Source: Prosopocoilus inquinatus (lineage: Eukaryota; Arthropoda; Insecta; Coleoptera; Lucanidae). From it: a DNA stretch of 64,000 nucleotides. Shown here piece after piece: positions 35,023-45,989 of this stretch. The stretch is from NCBI GenBank assembly GCA_036172665.1, contig CM069870.1, forward strand, positions 61,070,212-61,134,211. The letters are read 5' to 3'. Below the pieces are notes generated by a model that was given only the letters and a program-made list of their open reading frames with translations, had not been told where the DNA came from and searched no databases. Position 1 is the stretch's first letter, and each line of letters begins with the position of its first letter. The position numbers and the translations under genes are program-made.

Positions 35023-38000
35023 ATGGCAGACGTAAAATCATTAGAGCATCCGACACTGAAAGTAACGCGGTGCGCCAGCGTCGTGTTCCGCACGACTAAA
35101 TTTCTGCCTGTTTCAGGTTCCCTACGAGATATTGAACAAGAAATTCCGTACGGCGCAAAAAACCTTGGACAGGGAAGTGTCCCATGTGCAACAAGCTGCT
35201 CTTGAAATCGAACGCGGAATAGCCGACGAGCTTGTCAAGACCAAGGACATCACCACTTTACTGGGCGGAATGGTCGAGAAGCTGCAGGTCCTGAAGAGAA
35301 AGGCAGAGGAAAGCATCTCCGAGGAGTTGCAGGCCACTGGGGTGTGCAAGCGCCGCATTGAACACTTGAAGGAGCACGAGACCTTCACGAGTTCCGGAAG
35401 TGTATCACAGGGGTCTCTTAATCAATGGAAGAATAAACGTTTGGATCGGATGGTCGTTGAATATTTTCTTCGCAACGGCTATTACAGCGCAGCAATTACT
35501 TTAGCCGAAAGATCCAACATTAAAGATCTGACGAATATTGGTAAGTTTGATACTTTGTAACATGTTTTAATAATACTTCAATAATTATTGTCTATTTCTG
35601 ACAAAGTGATTCAAGTCTAAACTTGTACAATGATATGAAACTATGTAGACCAGCTTAAAAATTATTTGTTGCTAATTGCTAGTAATGATTTGCCCATTTA
35701 TGTCCTCAGATGTAAAACTTGTTTGTTTTACCTTGATCAGATCTTGGCAAGAATTTGTTCCTAAGATCGACAGCAAAAGAGATATTCTACCGATGAGGCA
35801 CTCGAAAGGAGATTGTAGTTTTGTTGGTCATTTTTCGATGGAAAAACTATTTTCCAATTTTCTATTTACTTTTAAATGACACTGACCATTTTTCGAAAAT
35901 TAATTCAATTAAAACTTGCCTGTTTTTCTTTTGTGGTGACGAAACTTATTACAAATTATTTTCCTTGTATTTTTTCACACAAAGAAAAAATGTCAGAAAA
36001 TAATTAAAAAAATACCGCGCTTTCAAATGAATTTTGGATTAAAGTAGTCCCTCATTTTTTATGAAGTTGACGGCACAGCGTTGCCAGATAGGACAAAATT
36101 CCCTTATTTGGGCTACATTTCAGACAAACTTGGCGTTTATAAATCTTACTTGGTGCATGACTACTAATTTTGGCTACTTTTGTTTTCTTCACATAACGAC
36201 CACAAGGGCACTACAAAATTCTACATTCTACTTGAAACCGCCAATATGTACAGTCGCGATCATCCTAATCGAGACCTTTGCAAGTTAATTGCGCTCTTAT
36301 TAACTATCAATCGGTCTCGATTAGCTTGATCTTCAAAATTCTAAATTCTACTTGAAACTGGAAATATGTACAGTCGCGATCATCCTAATGGAGATCTTTG
36401 CAAGCTAACGGCTCTCTTATTAACTATGAATCGGTCTTGATTAGCATGATCGCAACTGTACTTACTATTGTATTGTTTTTTTGTTCGTTTCTTATTTTTT
36501 CTTTCCCTTCTGTTTTAAGCAATTGATGTTTTGCATTTTATTCACGAGTTTGTTTTGTTCTTTTACTTCCTGCCAAACTCTTGACTTGCAACAAAAGTTT
36601 TCGGCTGAAGAATCGTCGATTTTCATTTACTTTTTTTGTCTTATCCATTTTATCATGGTAATTCTGTTTATTTTTTTAAAATTCATTTTATGCTTTCTTA
36701 TTCCTTTTTTGATTATTTTTATCAAATTGATTTTTCACATTTTGTTGACTGACGCTTTTTTTACGGGTGTCTTTTTTTACTACTAGTTTTTTTTTCGCCT
36801 GGAGATTCATTTGTTTGTTCATTCATTTTAGTCATTAGTCATCAATTTTCTTTTGTTTTCTGTCTGTTCTTTATGATTTAGTATTATGGATTTCTCTGTT
36901 CCTTTTCTTATCAAATTCATTTTCGCATTTTATTAGCAATTCTTTCGTAATTCATCGTTTTTCATTTGTTTTTTGTACATCACAGTTGTGTTTTATGCAC
37001 TGTATTTTGTCGTTCGTTTCTTTTTTTCGTTTTTTGAATCGTATTATTGACTTTTTAAATTAAAATAGACTAAAATAGTAAAGGAGACTGTGGTTTAAGA
37101 GATAATTGAAATTAACCTCCGCCCACAATAAGTATTATATCCGTAGATACATATTTCGGCAGCTAAGCTGCCATCTTCAGTACCCTACCAACTTAAAAGC
37201 ACTAAGAAAGATTTAAAACCACCTAATCACATGACTTTTTAAATAGTTTTTTTGCTTTTGTTTTTTACTAATTTTTAACTCGTCAGGGAAACTGTTGTTT
37301 TTCGTTCAGCTTGACGATCTTTTTTTGTTTTCTTTTCACTATATGCCTACTCTTTTGTTGATGTTTCTTTTTGATAATAATTCGAAATTCATTGTAAAAT
37401 ACCGAGAGCAAGAAGGGTATTTTGATGAAGGTACCCTCTGCAGAAAAAAGTAGTTCTCTTTTTTTTTGTTAGTCAAGAGTATGTGTTTGAGTTTAATTGG
37501 TCATTTATAGAGGGTGGTCCAAAAGTAATAGGACACAGAACAGATTCCCGACATCAAAATATTCCCATTTAGCTAAACCCTCTTATTTCAAAAATTCGTA
37601 ATAAAGGAGATACAGCGCGTTAAATTCGAAATTTTAATTTCATTTTTATTCAATAATTCTAAAAGTTTTTTTTTTGACGTATTGCCTTAAAAATTGACAT
37701 ATGGGGGTCCTCAATATAGATCTAATCTCTAACTTTTTTCTGAGTGTGACTTAAGAAATTTTTAATAAAGAAATATTATTTTCCCAAGTCTTTTAAACCA
37801 ATTTGATGAATTTGTCCAATAGCGCTAAAGGTTGAGGTTAACCATTTTCGAAATATTTGCTGTTTTAGCTTTGAATGCAAATGGTTTTCATGTGTTTGTT
37901 CGATTTTGCCCTGTCCGAGAAATAATCGACGTTTGTCGGTTATAAAAAAATTGTTTACGTGTTTAGTGAAGAATATAACATCATTACTAAATTTTACGAA

Positions 38001-41000
38001 AGAAATTAGATTTATTTCAGTCATTTCACTACTCTTTCACTATTTTTATTTCCGTGAGAAATTTAAAAGCTGCCATCAACCTTTTCAGATATTAGGAAAT
38101 TTGTTTGATATTACATAGTCTTTTGTAAAAATCATGGCGAAATGCATAGGTATATGTAGATATTATGAATTTTTCGTAGAAATAAAATTAGTATTCTTAA
38201 ATTAACACGCGTTTTTCTCAAAGAAAAGAAGATAACAAATGTACGCTATTTCTTCACTAAATACATAAACAAACTTTTAGAACAGACAAACATCGATTAT
38301 TTTTCGACAAGACAAAACCGAATAAACACTGGCATGAAAACCACGTTGCATTTAAAGATAAATTAGAGAATATCTCAAAAAATGGTTCTATTGAACAAGT
38401 ACATTGAATTGGTTTAAGAGATAGGAAAAAATATTTTTTTATAAAAAGTTTCAAAAATCATCTTACAAAAAAGCCAGAACTTTTTAAAACTGAGAATGAA
38501 CCGTACGTAGCACTCTGTATCTGTTACAGCAAAATTGAGGTCAAATTATAATTGCTCGTCTCAAGAACCCCCATACTTTAGTTTTTAAGGCAAAATATCA
38601 AGTACTTTAAGAAGAGCTGCATTTCCTTTATAATCAATTTTTGGACATAAGTGAGTTTAGCTAAATCGCAGTATTTTGATGTCAGGAATCCACCGTTGTT
38701 CTGTATTCCATTACTTTTGGACAACGCCAATATACAGTGTGTTTCTCTTTATATACACCTAAATAACTTGTGTGTTAATAACGCAATTAGTATAAAAGCC
38801 CCGAAGATTAATGTTCTTGTAGGAATTATTTTTTTCTTTGGAATCTAAATCAGGCCAACTAAAATTAAAATAAAAGCTAGTGTTTGAAGTAAAATCATAG
38901 TAGGGATGAAGATAGAATAAAAAAACTATTTAAAAAAAAGTGTTGCTAATTATTAGGATACTCCAAATACGAAGTTTTGCCGAGACATTTTAATTTTAAG
39001 TCGAATAATTTCTATCTTTTCAGGAATACTTAATCGTTGTTCAGCTATCATTAATCAAACAATAAAAAAATCGTGTCACTTAAATAAATTCGTGTGACAA
39101 CTGACGTTTCAAACAACTTTCAATTGTTTTGATTATGCGTTGCACACTTGATATTTGAGATAAGACTTTTCTCAATGAGTTTTCACAAAAATGTAGAAAA
39201 ATCACAAAATTAAAATTAATCAACTAAACCTCATATTTTTGAAGTATTTTAGTGATTAGTAACACTTTTTTAGATAGTTTTTTTACTCATTTACACTTAA
39301 TCGCAATTATGACTACCCTTGACAGTAAATTTTCTAAAATCATTTTTGACCAGATTTAGATTCAAATAAAAAAATCATTTCTACAAAAAGATTAATCCTA
39401 ATGGCCTCTGTCACCGGTAAAAGTTTTATAATATTTGCGTTATTCATAAACAAGTTATTTAGAAGTCTTCACGTTAAGTGAAACACACTATATATGAAAC
39501 TATGAGTTTAGGTCTTCTTTCTTGTGTAATTAATTACTTAAAAATTTTAAGGGGCTCCACACATTCGGATATTTGGCAAATGTATTGATTTTTTACATTT
39601 AATTTGACCACTGTGATCTATTCTTAAAATTATAAAAATTGCTAGAAATTAAAAAGAACAAGTATATTTTGATTCCTGATAATTTTTTGTAATTTTAAGA
39701 ACAGAATAAAGTGGTCACATTAAATGTAGAAGATTAATATATTTGCCAAATACTCTTACTCTTTGAAATATTTACTTGAATGAATGAATGAGAAATGAAT
39801 GAATTAAGAAATGATTATAAAATGATTATCCACACTGAAAAACCACTGAGTGCTTAAGAAGACCAGTACTGGTTGCGTAATCCCCCAATCCGAGAGTTGG
39901 ATGGAAATTGGGCCCGAAATAATACCCACAAAGCTCATAGGTTTGCAGAATACCTCGAGAGCATTCAAATCAAATCAAATTATGGGGAAGATTCTCAAGA
40001 CTGGATGGAACCAGACCAAACTTATTTTTTCCTGGGGTAGATGAACAAAATACCATCAGAGGGATCAAAGCACCTTGATAGCCGGTTGTGTTAAAACGTA
40101 CATGCCTAACTCAAAAAATAATTAAATTCAAACTGTGTCTAATTTTTCTTTGAAGGTATATGGTGTGATTTTTGTAACGGAAGATGTTCAACCAAGTAAG
40201 CACTGTTCATATGAACCATTATTTTTTAAATGCTATTGTCAGTATTTAAGATATTTCAGATTCATGATATGTCAAATTTATGATACTTTAAATATCTGAA
40301 AACTTCGGCTGCCGAAATTTGCCTATAAATTTATGACAATTATTTTCTTAACGCTGTGACTTGCAATAGTAGGTGAAGAGCTTTGCAAAAAACTAGACTT
40401 TATACAAAACGACACAGTCAAAAATTCTTCATATCCTGAAGAACAAAATAAAGAATTCATACACAAACTGTCATGTGTACAAGGTGTTCATGAAAATCCG
40501 CTACTATAGCTAACTTTCTTATTTGAATTTTTACGTAAGTAACTTAAATTAGTAGTAAAGTTTCAGGATCCTTCCTCCTCGGCTTTATGGTGATGAAATT
40601 AAAACAAACATCAACACGAAAAAAATCTCCTTCCGGACTTTAACCTAACTGGCGAAGTTTTGAAGCAACTTCCAAGAAAAACTGTCATAAAACTTACCAA
40701 TCTTAAAAATTCAATGGAAGAGACTGTCGGCGCTTGGTGAAACATTATAATAATAAAGTAAAATAAAATAAAAGCACTCGGTATTGTTTCACTTAATATA
40801 TTGTGGCGCGCCACCCAGCTCACCACGTCACACTGAAGGTGTCAAGAAGTCGGTCGCCGGGCAGTCTATACCGAACAAACTCGACTTTTCCAGCGTCTTC
40901 GAAGATGGAACAAACAAGAAGGCAGCGTAGAATATAAAATCGGCCGGAGTTGACTCAGGAGAGTCAGTCGAGTTCTAATTAGCGATCGTCGAAGTTGGAT

Positions 41001-42693
41001 TTAGTGTGTAAATAAATTGTTACAAATAAATTAGATTGTAAGCATTATTAAATTACGGTTAAGTTTTTTACCGAGTGTTTTATTCAATTAAATAAATTAA
41101 TTTAAACCCTAGAAACGTAACAATATTTAGTACTCAATGCAGGCGAAATATATTTAAGAGCTCGCACAGTCGGTTTTAGTTTAGTTTTTTTTAATATAAA
41201 TCCTGAGGATGGCGTAACAGCCGAAATGTGCATTGAGTACTAAATATATTAAGCGAAACAATACCGAGTGTTTTTACTTTATTATTTACCAATCTTATTA
41301 ACACATCTTTCAGACTGAGGTATATTCCTAAGATGTGGAAAGTCGCAGAAATCATTATGATTCCTAATCTGCGAATTTATTTAAGTCAAGTCCCTTTGTT
41401 AAAAGACGGTAGTTTTCAATATTGTCTTTCAATTTAATTAAATGTTTAAATGTTTTTTTTCTTTCTATTTATACTTGTGTATCTGACAGAAATTTCTGGA
41501 GAAAAATTGCCCTGTAGTCTTCCTTTTCTTTCTTTCACCTAGATTCCATCCATTCAGTTTTGCTCTTTCCATTTCTTTCCTCCACTTCTGCCCTTGTTTC
41601 TTCCTTATTCTTATTAATGTTTCAAAAATGGAAATTAAAAATTAAAACGCATGTTGAGTCATATCCAAAGAAAATTGATTAAATTAATGGTGTGTGTCTT
41701 TGTGCAGATATCTTCCTTACATCTCGGGAAGTAGAAAAATCCTTAGCGAACCACGAAATCTCCAAATGTTTAATGTGGTGCCATGATAATAGGTCCAAAC
41801 TACGCAAACTAAAATCCAATATGGAATTTAACTTGCGAATCCAGGAGTTTGTAGAACTAATTAGATCCGACCGTAGAATGGATGCCATCAAGTATTCAAG
41901 GAAACATTTCCCCGGCTTCGAAGATGAACACCTCGCAACGATTCAGCAAGTTATGGCCTTGCTAGCTTTTCCTATTAATACAGGTAATAATAATCTCTTC
42001 TTAACATTTCAATTCGTTGTTGGGATTTTTTTTTTAGAGCTTTCGCCATACAAAGCCTTATTCGATGAGACGAGATGGGATTCACTTATCGAACAATTCC
42101 GACAAGAAAACTATCGCTTATTCCAGTTGGCAAGCCAGTCTGTATTTACAGTTGCTTTGCAGGCTGGCCTCTCCGCTCTTAAGACACCATATCCTTACGA
42201 AGCAATTTATTATAACTTCTTAATTTTTTTTTAGTGCAATCGAAAGCACAATGTATCTCTCTTTTTTTTTGTTACAAAATCAGTAAAGTAAATTCCATTG
42301 TGCTTTTGAGCGAAAGTATTTAGTCCTTAACCGTCACACTCAGTGTTACACTGAAAGTTGTGAGAATCGCAATCCAGGTTGTCCAGTTTGTCAGGATTAC
42401 TTGAACAAGTTGGCAGATTCTTTACCATTTGCTCACTGTTCTCAATCACGTTTATTCTGTCATATAAGTGGATTGCCTTTAAATGAAAACAATCAACCTA
42501 TGATGTTACCAAACGGTTTCGTCTATGGCGAACAGGTAAACTGATGATACAAACCTGGTATGTGTTTCTATTTTACTATAAATTTTTGCAGGCCCTAGAG
42601 CAGATGGCCAAGGACAACAACGGCCAAGTAGTTTGTCCTAAAACGAAGGAAATTTATCCTTATAAAAAAGTCGAAAAGGTCTATGTTATGTAA
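35023..42693 (+). CDS. MAEA: MAEA, CTLH/GID E3 ubiquitin ligase subunit
   Basis: Six exons: 35023-35061, 35117-35540, 41708-41983, 42038-42188, 42340-42535 and 42592-42693. They give 395 aa; human MAEA has 396. Residues from HPTLK|VPYE onward match [23 protein letters not shown], LisH ([20 protein letters not shown]), CTLH/CRA region ([25 protein letters not shown]), AGLSALKTP, and a RING-like end ([40 protein letters not shown]). MAEA pairs with RMND5 to form the catalytic core of this ubiquitin ligase. Introns 1, 2, 3 and 5 are GT-AG. Intron 4 (42189-42339) is not and reads as a U12-type AT-AC intron. Intron 2 (35541-41707) is 6.2 kb and full of mobile elements. Confidence 0.95.
37061..37231 (-). 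mobile_element. Short hammerhead-bearing retroinsertion
   Basis: A 171-bp insert is flanked by the perfect 13-bp duplication TGACTTTTTAAAT (37048-37060 and 37232-37244). It contains a hammerhead-like motif on the minus strand and no ORF. The long target duplication and the motif fit a severely truncated Penelope-like 3' end or a small non-autonomous relative. It splits the T-rich hAT-like element. Confidence 0.7.
37141..37185 (-). ncRNA. Hammerhead-ribozyme-like motif in the 171-bp insertion
   Basis: Minus strand: GTA, CTGAAGA (37180-37174), extra T, hairpin GGCAGC/GCTGCC with TTA loop, GAAA, ATATGTAT-type short self-complementary stem III, C as the probable cleavage nucleotide, then TAC pairing with the opening GTA. 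Core residues match the Penelope motifs at 23 kb while the stem II bases differ compensatorily. Confidence 0.7.
37513..38728. mobile_element. Long-foldback element in MAEA intron 2
   Basis: Outer ends GGTGGTCCAAAAGTAATAGG and the inverse near CCATTACTTTTGGACAACGCC. Further pairs of arm sequences (CATATGGGGGTCCTCA / its inverse; TTTTAAACCAATTTGATG / its inverse) show that the arms run about 500 bp each. No transposase. A TA-type foldback is likely. Confidence 0.6.
38735..39488. mobile_element. Second long-foldback element in MAEA intron 2
   Basis: Starts CAGTGTGTTTCTCTTTATAT and ends in the worn inverse GTTAAGTGAAACACACTA with TA flanks. The sequences AATAACTTGT and ACAAGTTATT confirm the arms. 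It lies directly next to the foldback at 37513-38728. Confidence 0.55.
39560..39765. mobile_element. Palindromic MITE in MAEA intron 2
   Basis: A ~205-bp palindrome. The arms pair ATATTTGGCAAATGTATTGA with its inverse near TATATTTGCCAAAT, and TTTAATTTGACCACTGTG with CAAAGTGGTCACATTAAA-like inverse sequence. Confidence 0.5.
40802..41122 (+). mobile_element. Solo LTR
   Basis: A 321-bp TG...CA segment, from TGTGGCGCGCCACCC to AAACGTAACA, with the 4-bp duplication ATAT on both sides (40798-40801 and 41123-41126). It contains a TATA-like TATAAAATC near 40933 and AATAAATTG downstream. Removing it restores the inverted arm of the surrounding insertion, showing it arrived later. Internal retroelement sequence is absent, as expected after LTR-LTR recombination. 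A Ty3/gypsy origin is likely from the 4-bp duplication but unproven. Confidence 0.8.
41198..41238 (+). ncRNA. Hammerhead-ribozyme-like motif beside the solo LTR
   Basis: CTGAGGA (41203-41209), extra T, hairpin GGC/GCC around GTAACA, GAAA, then a short self-complementary ATGTGCAT stem III and GAGTAC. Further out, TTTAATATA upstream can pair with TATATTAAG downstream to extend stem I. Same layout as the other motifs in this window, with a weaker inner stem I. Confidence 0.6.
42189..42339 (+). other. U12-type AT-AC intron in MAEA
   Basis: No GT donor fits the end of exon 4. The junction is ...ACACC then ATATCCTTAC, the U12 5' splice-site consensus. TCCTTAAC, the U12 branch-site consensus, lies at 42324-42331, and AC at 42338-42339 ends the intron about 9-10 bases after the branch adenosine. 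Splicing there restores LKTPQCY exactly as in vertebrate MAEA, in phase 2. Confidence 0.88.
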
Positions 42694-44921
42694 AATGTGA
42701 TATAATTGATTAGGATTTTCTGTAATACCTAGGAGTATTGTTTGAGTTTTATTGAAGTTTTCTATTTTGTTGTGAACAATGTATTAAACTTCCCCCTATT
42801 CTTATAAGAACATAAACTAGAAGTTATTGCTTTTCTATTCAAAATTTATTTCAAATATATGGAGTATACAGCAATAAATTACTAAAAAAAGTTAAAGGGA
42901 GTTTTTCATTACTTTGTTTCTTACACTTTCATAATAGCAAACTTTGATAATGCAAGAATGAAGTAATGAAGTACGTGCAGGGCAATGAGAATCACTCTCA
43001 ATTTGCCGGGCTATCTATCCAAGATAAGGTAAGGTAAATAAACTAAATTTATTTTAAAATTCGAATTTCTGAAAAGAAAATATAATTTTTCAACTTATAA
43101 GTTAAGTTTTGCCTGGTTGATTAAAGACTAATTTACAAAATTTTTCGAAGAGAAAATTAAATTGTTTTTCTTTCATTAAATAAATAAAATAAAACTAGTA
43201 TAGAAATAATTTTAAGTAGAAAAGTTGAAGCGATTGAAGAACAAATAATGAAATAATGAAAGTGGTTGGAAGATGCTATAATAAAGGAATTTCTTGGAGT
43301 ATCACAGAAAACATTTGAGACCGACAGAGTTAAGGGAAGAAGAAATAGATTCAGAAAAGCAGGGATGGTAAGACGAATTTACATTAACAGAAAAAGAAAT
43401 GAAGATGATGGCCAAAAATGAAGTTAACAATGGATATGAGATTTCATAAATACTTTTATAATTTAAACTTAAAAGACCAAAATAAAATTTTACTCAATTT
43501 AATAAATACATACGAACTTTAATAGCACGAGAAAAAAAACTAAATTCTTAGGAATTTATCTCTGAGAAACTTCAGTAGTTTGAAGTACCTTGGAGTGGTC
43601 GCTTTTTCAAATGTGAAAAAGAGAAAAAAAGAGATTTAATATGTTTTTATTTACCTACTAAAATTTTTAATTTTTTCCGTAATAGCTGATTTTTAACATT
43701 TATTTTACAAAAACCCTATAAGATAGGCAACTAACTGAACAAATGTGTTTGTCGGGAAATCGAGATGCAGGTGCAAGCGCAACTCAAAATTAATTGAATT
43801 TAGTAATAATTAAAATTTCTAACTTTTAAAAATGGACTGAATCTGAGCTATGCCTATACAAAATAAAAGTTCCTCCATTTTGATTCAAATACTACTTATC
43901 CCCCATACATTAAAATTTAAGAATGTTAGGTCAAAAAGCGATAGTAAGATGTCGCTATTTTATATGTTCATTAAAATTTAACTGAAATGTATGGTGCTAT
44001 TCAGAAAAATTTGAATTTAAGGATTTAAAAATTTAAGAATTTAAGCTAAAGAAAACTTTAAAAAGGGAGTTAAATGTACTTATTTCAGCAAGCAAACTAA
44101 AGTAATTGCAACGTTTTAATACTTTAAACTTTAAATTTTAAAACGTTAAGACGAAAACGTGATTCTAGACGATTTTTTAATTTTAAAATATAACGTTTAA
44201 AGCGTTAAAGAGCTAAAGTTACTTAAATGTATTTTCTGAATAGCACCAGTAGTTACATAGAAATGATTTTGAATTTTCAGATTTCAGAATTAATCAGATT
44301 TTGAGAGCTCTTTCATAAAATAATTAAATTTGGATAATTCAGTGACATTTATCAATTTTATTTAATGCAATAATTGGCAATTTTTAAACTGTGTTTTCCT
44401 TTAGTTTCTGGACACTCGATGAGTATCTCAGACTAATTAATTTAATTTTTAATTAAATTAAATTAATCAATTCATAAAGTTCAATCTTAAATTATGATTA
44501 ACTATTGCCTTAAATTCAAATATTAGTCAAAAATTCAACCAATCATAATAGTAGCCAGTTGATTGACCGTAGGCTTACTCCTTAAGACTGTTTCACATAC
44601 TAATTTATGTCACGAGAAAACAGCAAAAAAATATTAGCAAAGAAATGTTATGAAACATCCGTACATCCGTTTCTGTACGATTTTATGGTACTATAATTAG
44701 CTTTACTGTTTTGCACTATCCTAAAACTTGATATTGTTATGACTTCGGGGTTCGCAAATAATAATTGTCACTTGATTTAAAAAAAATTATTTAAACACTA
44801 GTTTAATACAGTACAAATGACTCAAACAATAATGTACTATTTCTGTCACAAAAATCAACAAGACAACTCTCTGCGTGCATTTTTGAGTTATTTCATTAGT
44901 GTGAATGTAGATTTAAACTAT
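42694..44921. other. Intergenic stretch after MAEA
   Basis: The MAEA 3' UTR is likely at its start (AATAAA near 42874). I see no further gene. It holds the MITE at 43993-44247 and AT-rich palindromic words near 44430-44470. Confidence 0.4.
43993..44247. mobile_element. Palindromic MITE with GGTGCTATTCAGAAAA ends
   Basis: A 255-bp element starting GGTGCTATTCAGAAAA and ending in the exact inverse TTTTCTGAATAGCACC. The interior is AT-rich with TTTAAA-type palindromes and no coding capacity. Confidence 0.7.
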
Positions 44922-45264
44922 TGTTACAGCCGTGACGCGCAAGCAGATCTATTTTTAGCATGAGTCACGCCACCTTGCTTCACAGAACGTTACCGAAACT
45001 TCGCGTTCATTGTAGTAAGTTCGAGCAAAAGAGGGCTCTGCTATAAAAGCCGTAACGGTCCACCAGGAGTTTAGTTATTAAGTTAGCCAGCGAATGACTC
45101 GTACCTCGAATAAATAGAAAGTATATTTTGTGAAAGTGTTATTTTGATAGATAAGCGTCGCACCTCATTGCTATTGTGTTTTTAATTGTGTAAAGCGACA
45201 GATTGTAATTAACGTGTTCTGAAAAATTAACGACTGTAATTTGTGAACCCCCAAATTCGTAACA
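44922..45264 (+). mobile_element. Solo LTR
   Basis: A 343-bp TG...CA segment from TGTTACAGCCGTGACGCG to AAATTCGTAACA, flanked on both sides by CTAT (44918-44921 and 45265-45268). TATAAAAGCC near 45042 and AATAAATAG near 45108 are in promoter and poly(A) positions. It shares the TGT...CGTAACA style of ends with the LTR at 40802 but is not its copy. Confidence 0.8.
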
Positions 45265-45330
45265 CTATTAATCTTGCTGTTTAGAGTTTGTTTCTATGAT
45301 AACACTTCGTCATATTTACAGCAGGACATA

Positions 45331-45478
45331 ATAGGTATGTTCGTTTTAGATGACCAAACCTGATGTAACTTGACCAAACTAAATACTATGAACTTTATGT
45401 ACCAGATACATAAAGTTCATTGCATTCAGTTTGGTCAAGTTACGTCAGGTTTGGTCATCTAAAACGAATATACCTATT
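45331..45478. mobile_element. Foldback MITE next to the solo LTR
   Basis: A ~148-bp near-perfect hairpin whose arms pair GTTCGTTTTAGATGACCAAA with its inverse and run into ACTTGACCAAACT and its inverse around a short centre. Both ends carry TAATAGGTAT-like sequence. Confidence 0.7.
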
Positions 45479-45989
45479 ACATGTCCCAGATTTTTTAGGC
45501 GGGCATAGTACAACTTTTGTTTCAGTACGGCTGTTACCGGAAACTTACGGAACCCCATCGAACTGTCAAGAACTCTCTGGAACATTCCGGACAGGTGGCG
45601 TGCTTTCTCAAGAACGCCGGTAACAGTCAGGTTTCCGTCAACTCTGAAAGAGTCGGTTGACCAATAGATGGCGCCACTCGTCTGACCATAAAATTTATTA
45701 GCGTTCAGCTGTAACAATATACTTTTTTTTTAGAAGCTAAGCTTGACTACATATATGTATTATTTTTTCAGAATTTATGTTAAAAAGTTAATTTTGATAA
45801 ATTTTTACTTAACTTTGAACCAGTTTAAAATATTGCTTCGAAATTAGCTCGTCGTAACTTAGAAAGTAACCATCATAAGGAAATTTCGTAATTTTATTGG
45901 TAATTGACTTTTAATTTTTAACAATTTTTATTCTTTTCTTTATTTTTTGTAGTTTTTAATAAAAAAATATGCTAAAAGGATGAGATCAA

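Larger units (their letters stand above)
36073..37430. mobile_element. hAT-like T-rich element in MAEA intron 2
   Basis: The left end CAGCGTTGCCAGATAGG and following GGGCTACATTT, CTTGGCGTTTA and TTCTTCACATAACGACC match the element at 3084 in order, and the same T-rich interior follows (36480-37380). The MITE at 36251-36331 occupies the same position as the one at 3235 and is partly duplicated at 36371-36458. The right end is not clear, so 37430 is approximate. A hammerhead-bearing insertion interrupts it at 37061-37231. Confidence 0.55.
40706..41285 (+). mobile_element. Hammerhead-bearing insertion interrupted by a solo LTR
   Basis: A perfect 12-bp duplication TTACCAATCTTA lies at 40694-40705 and 41286-41297. 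Without the LTR the insert is about 255 bp. Its left arm (CACTCGGTATTGTTTCACTT, then TTAGTACTCAATGCA after the LTR) is the inverse of its right end, and a hammerhead-like motif sits at 41203-41236. The features match the insertion at 37061 and the Penelope pair at 23 kb. Confidence 0.7.

Noticed and set aside
42232..42238. TTTTTTTTTAG acceptor downstream of MAEA exon 4
   Set aside because: It has no partner GT donor and gives a non-conserved sequence with a stop; the AT-AC intron gives the exact conserved protein instead.
45445..45717. 90-codon minus-strand ORF
   Set aside because: No domain or splice context; the DNA looks like a partial LTR and part of a foldback element.
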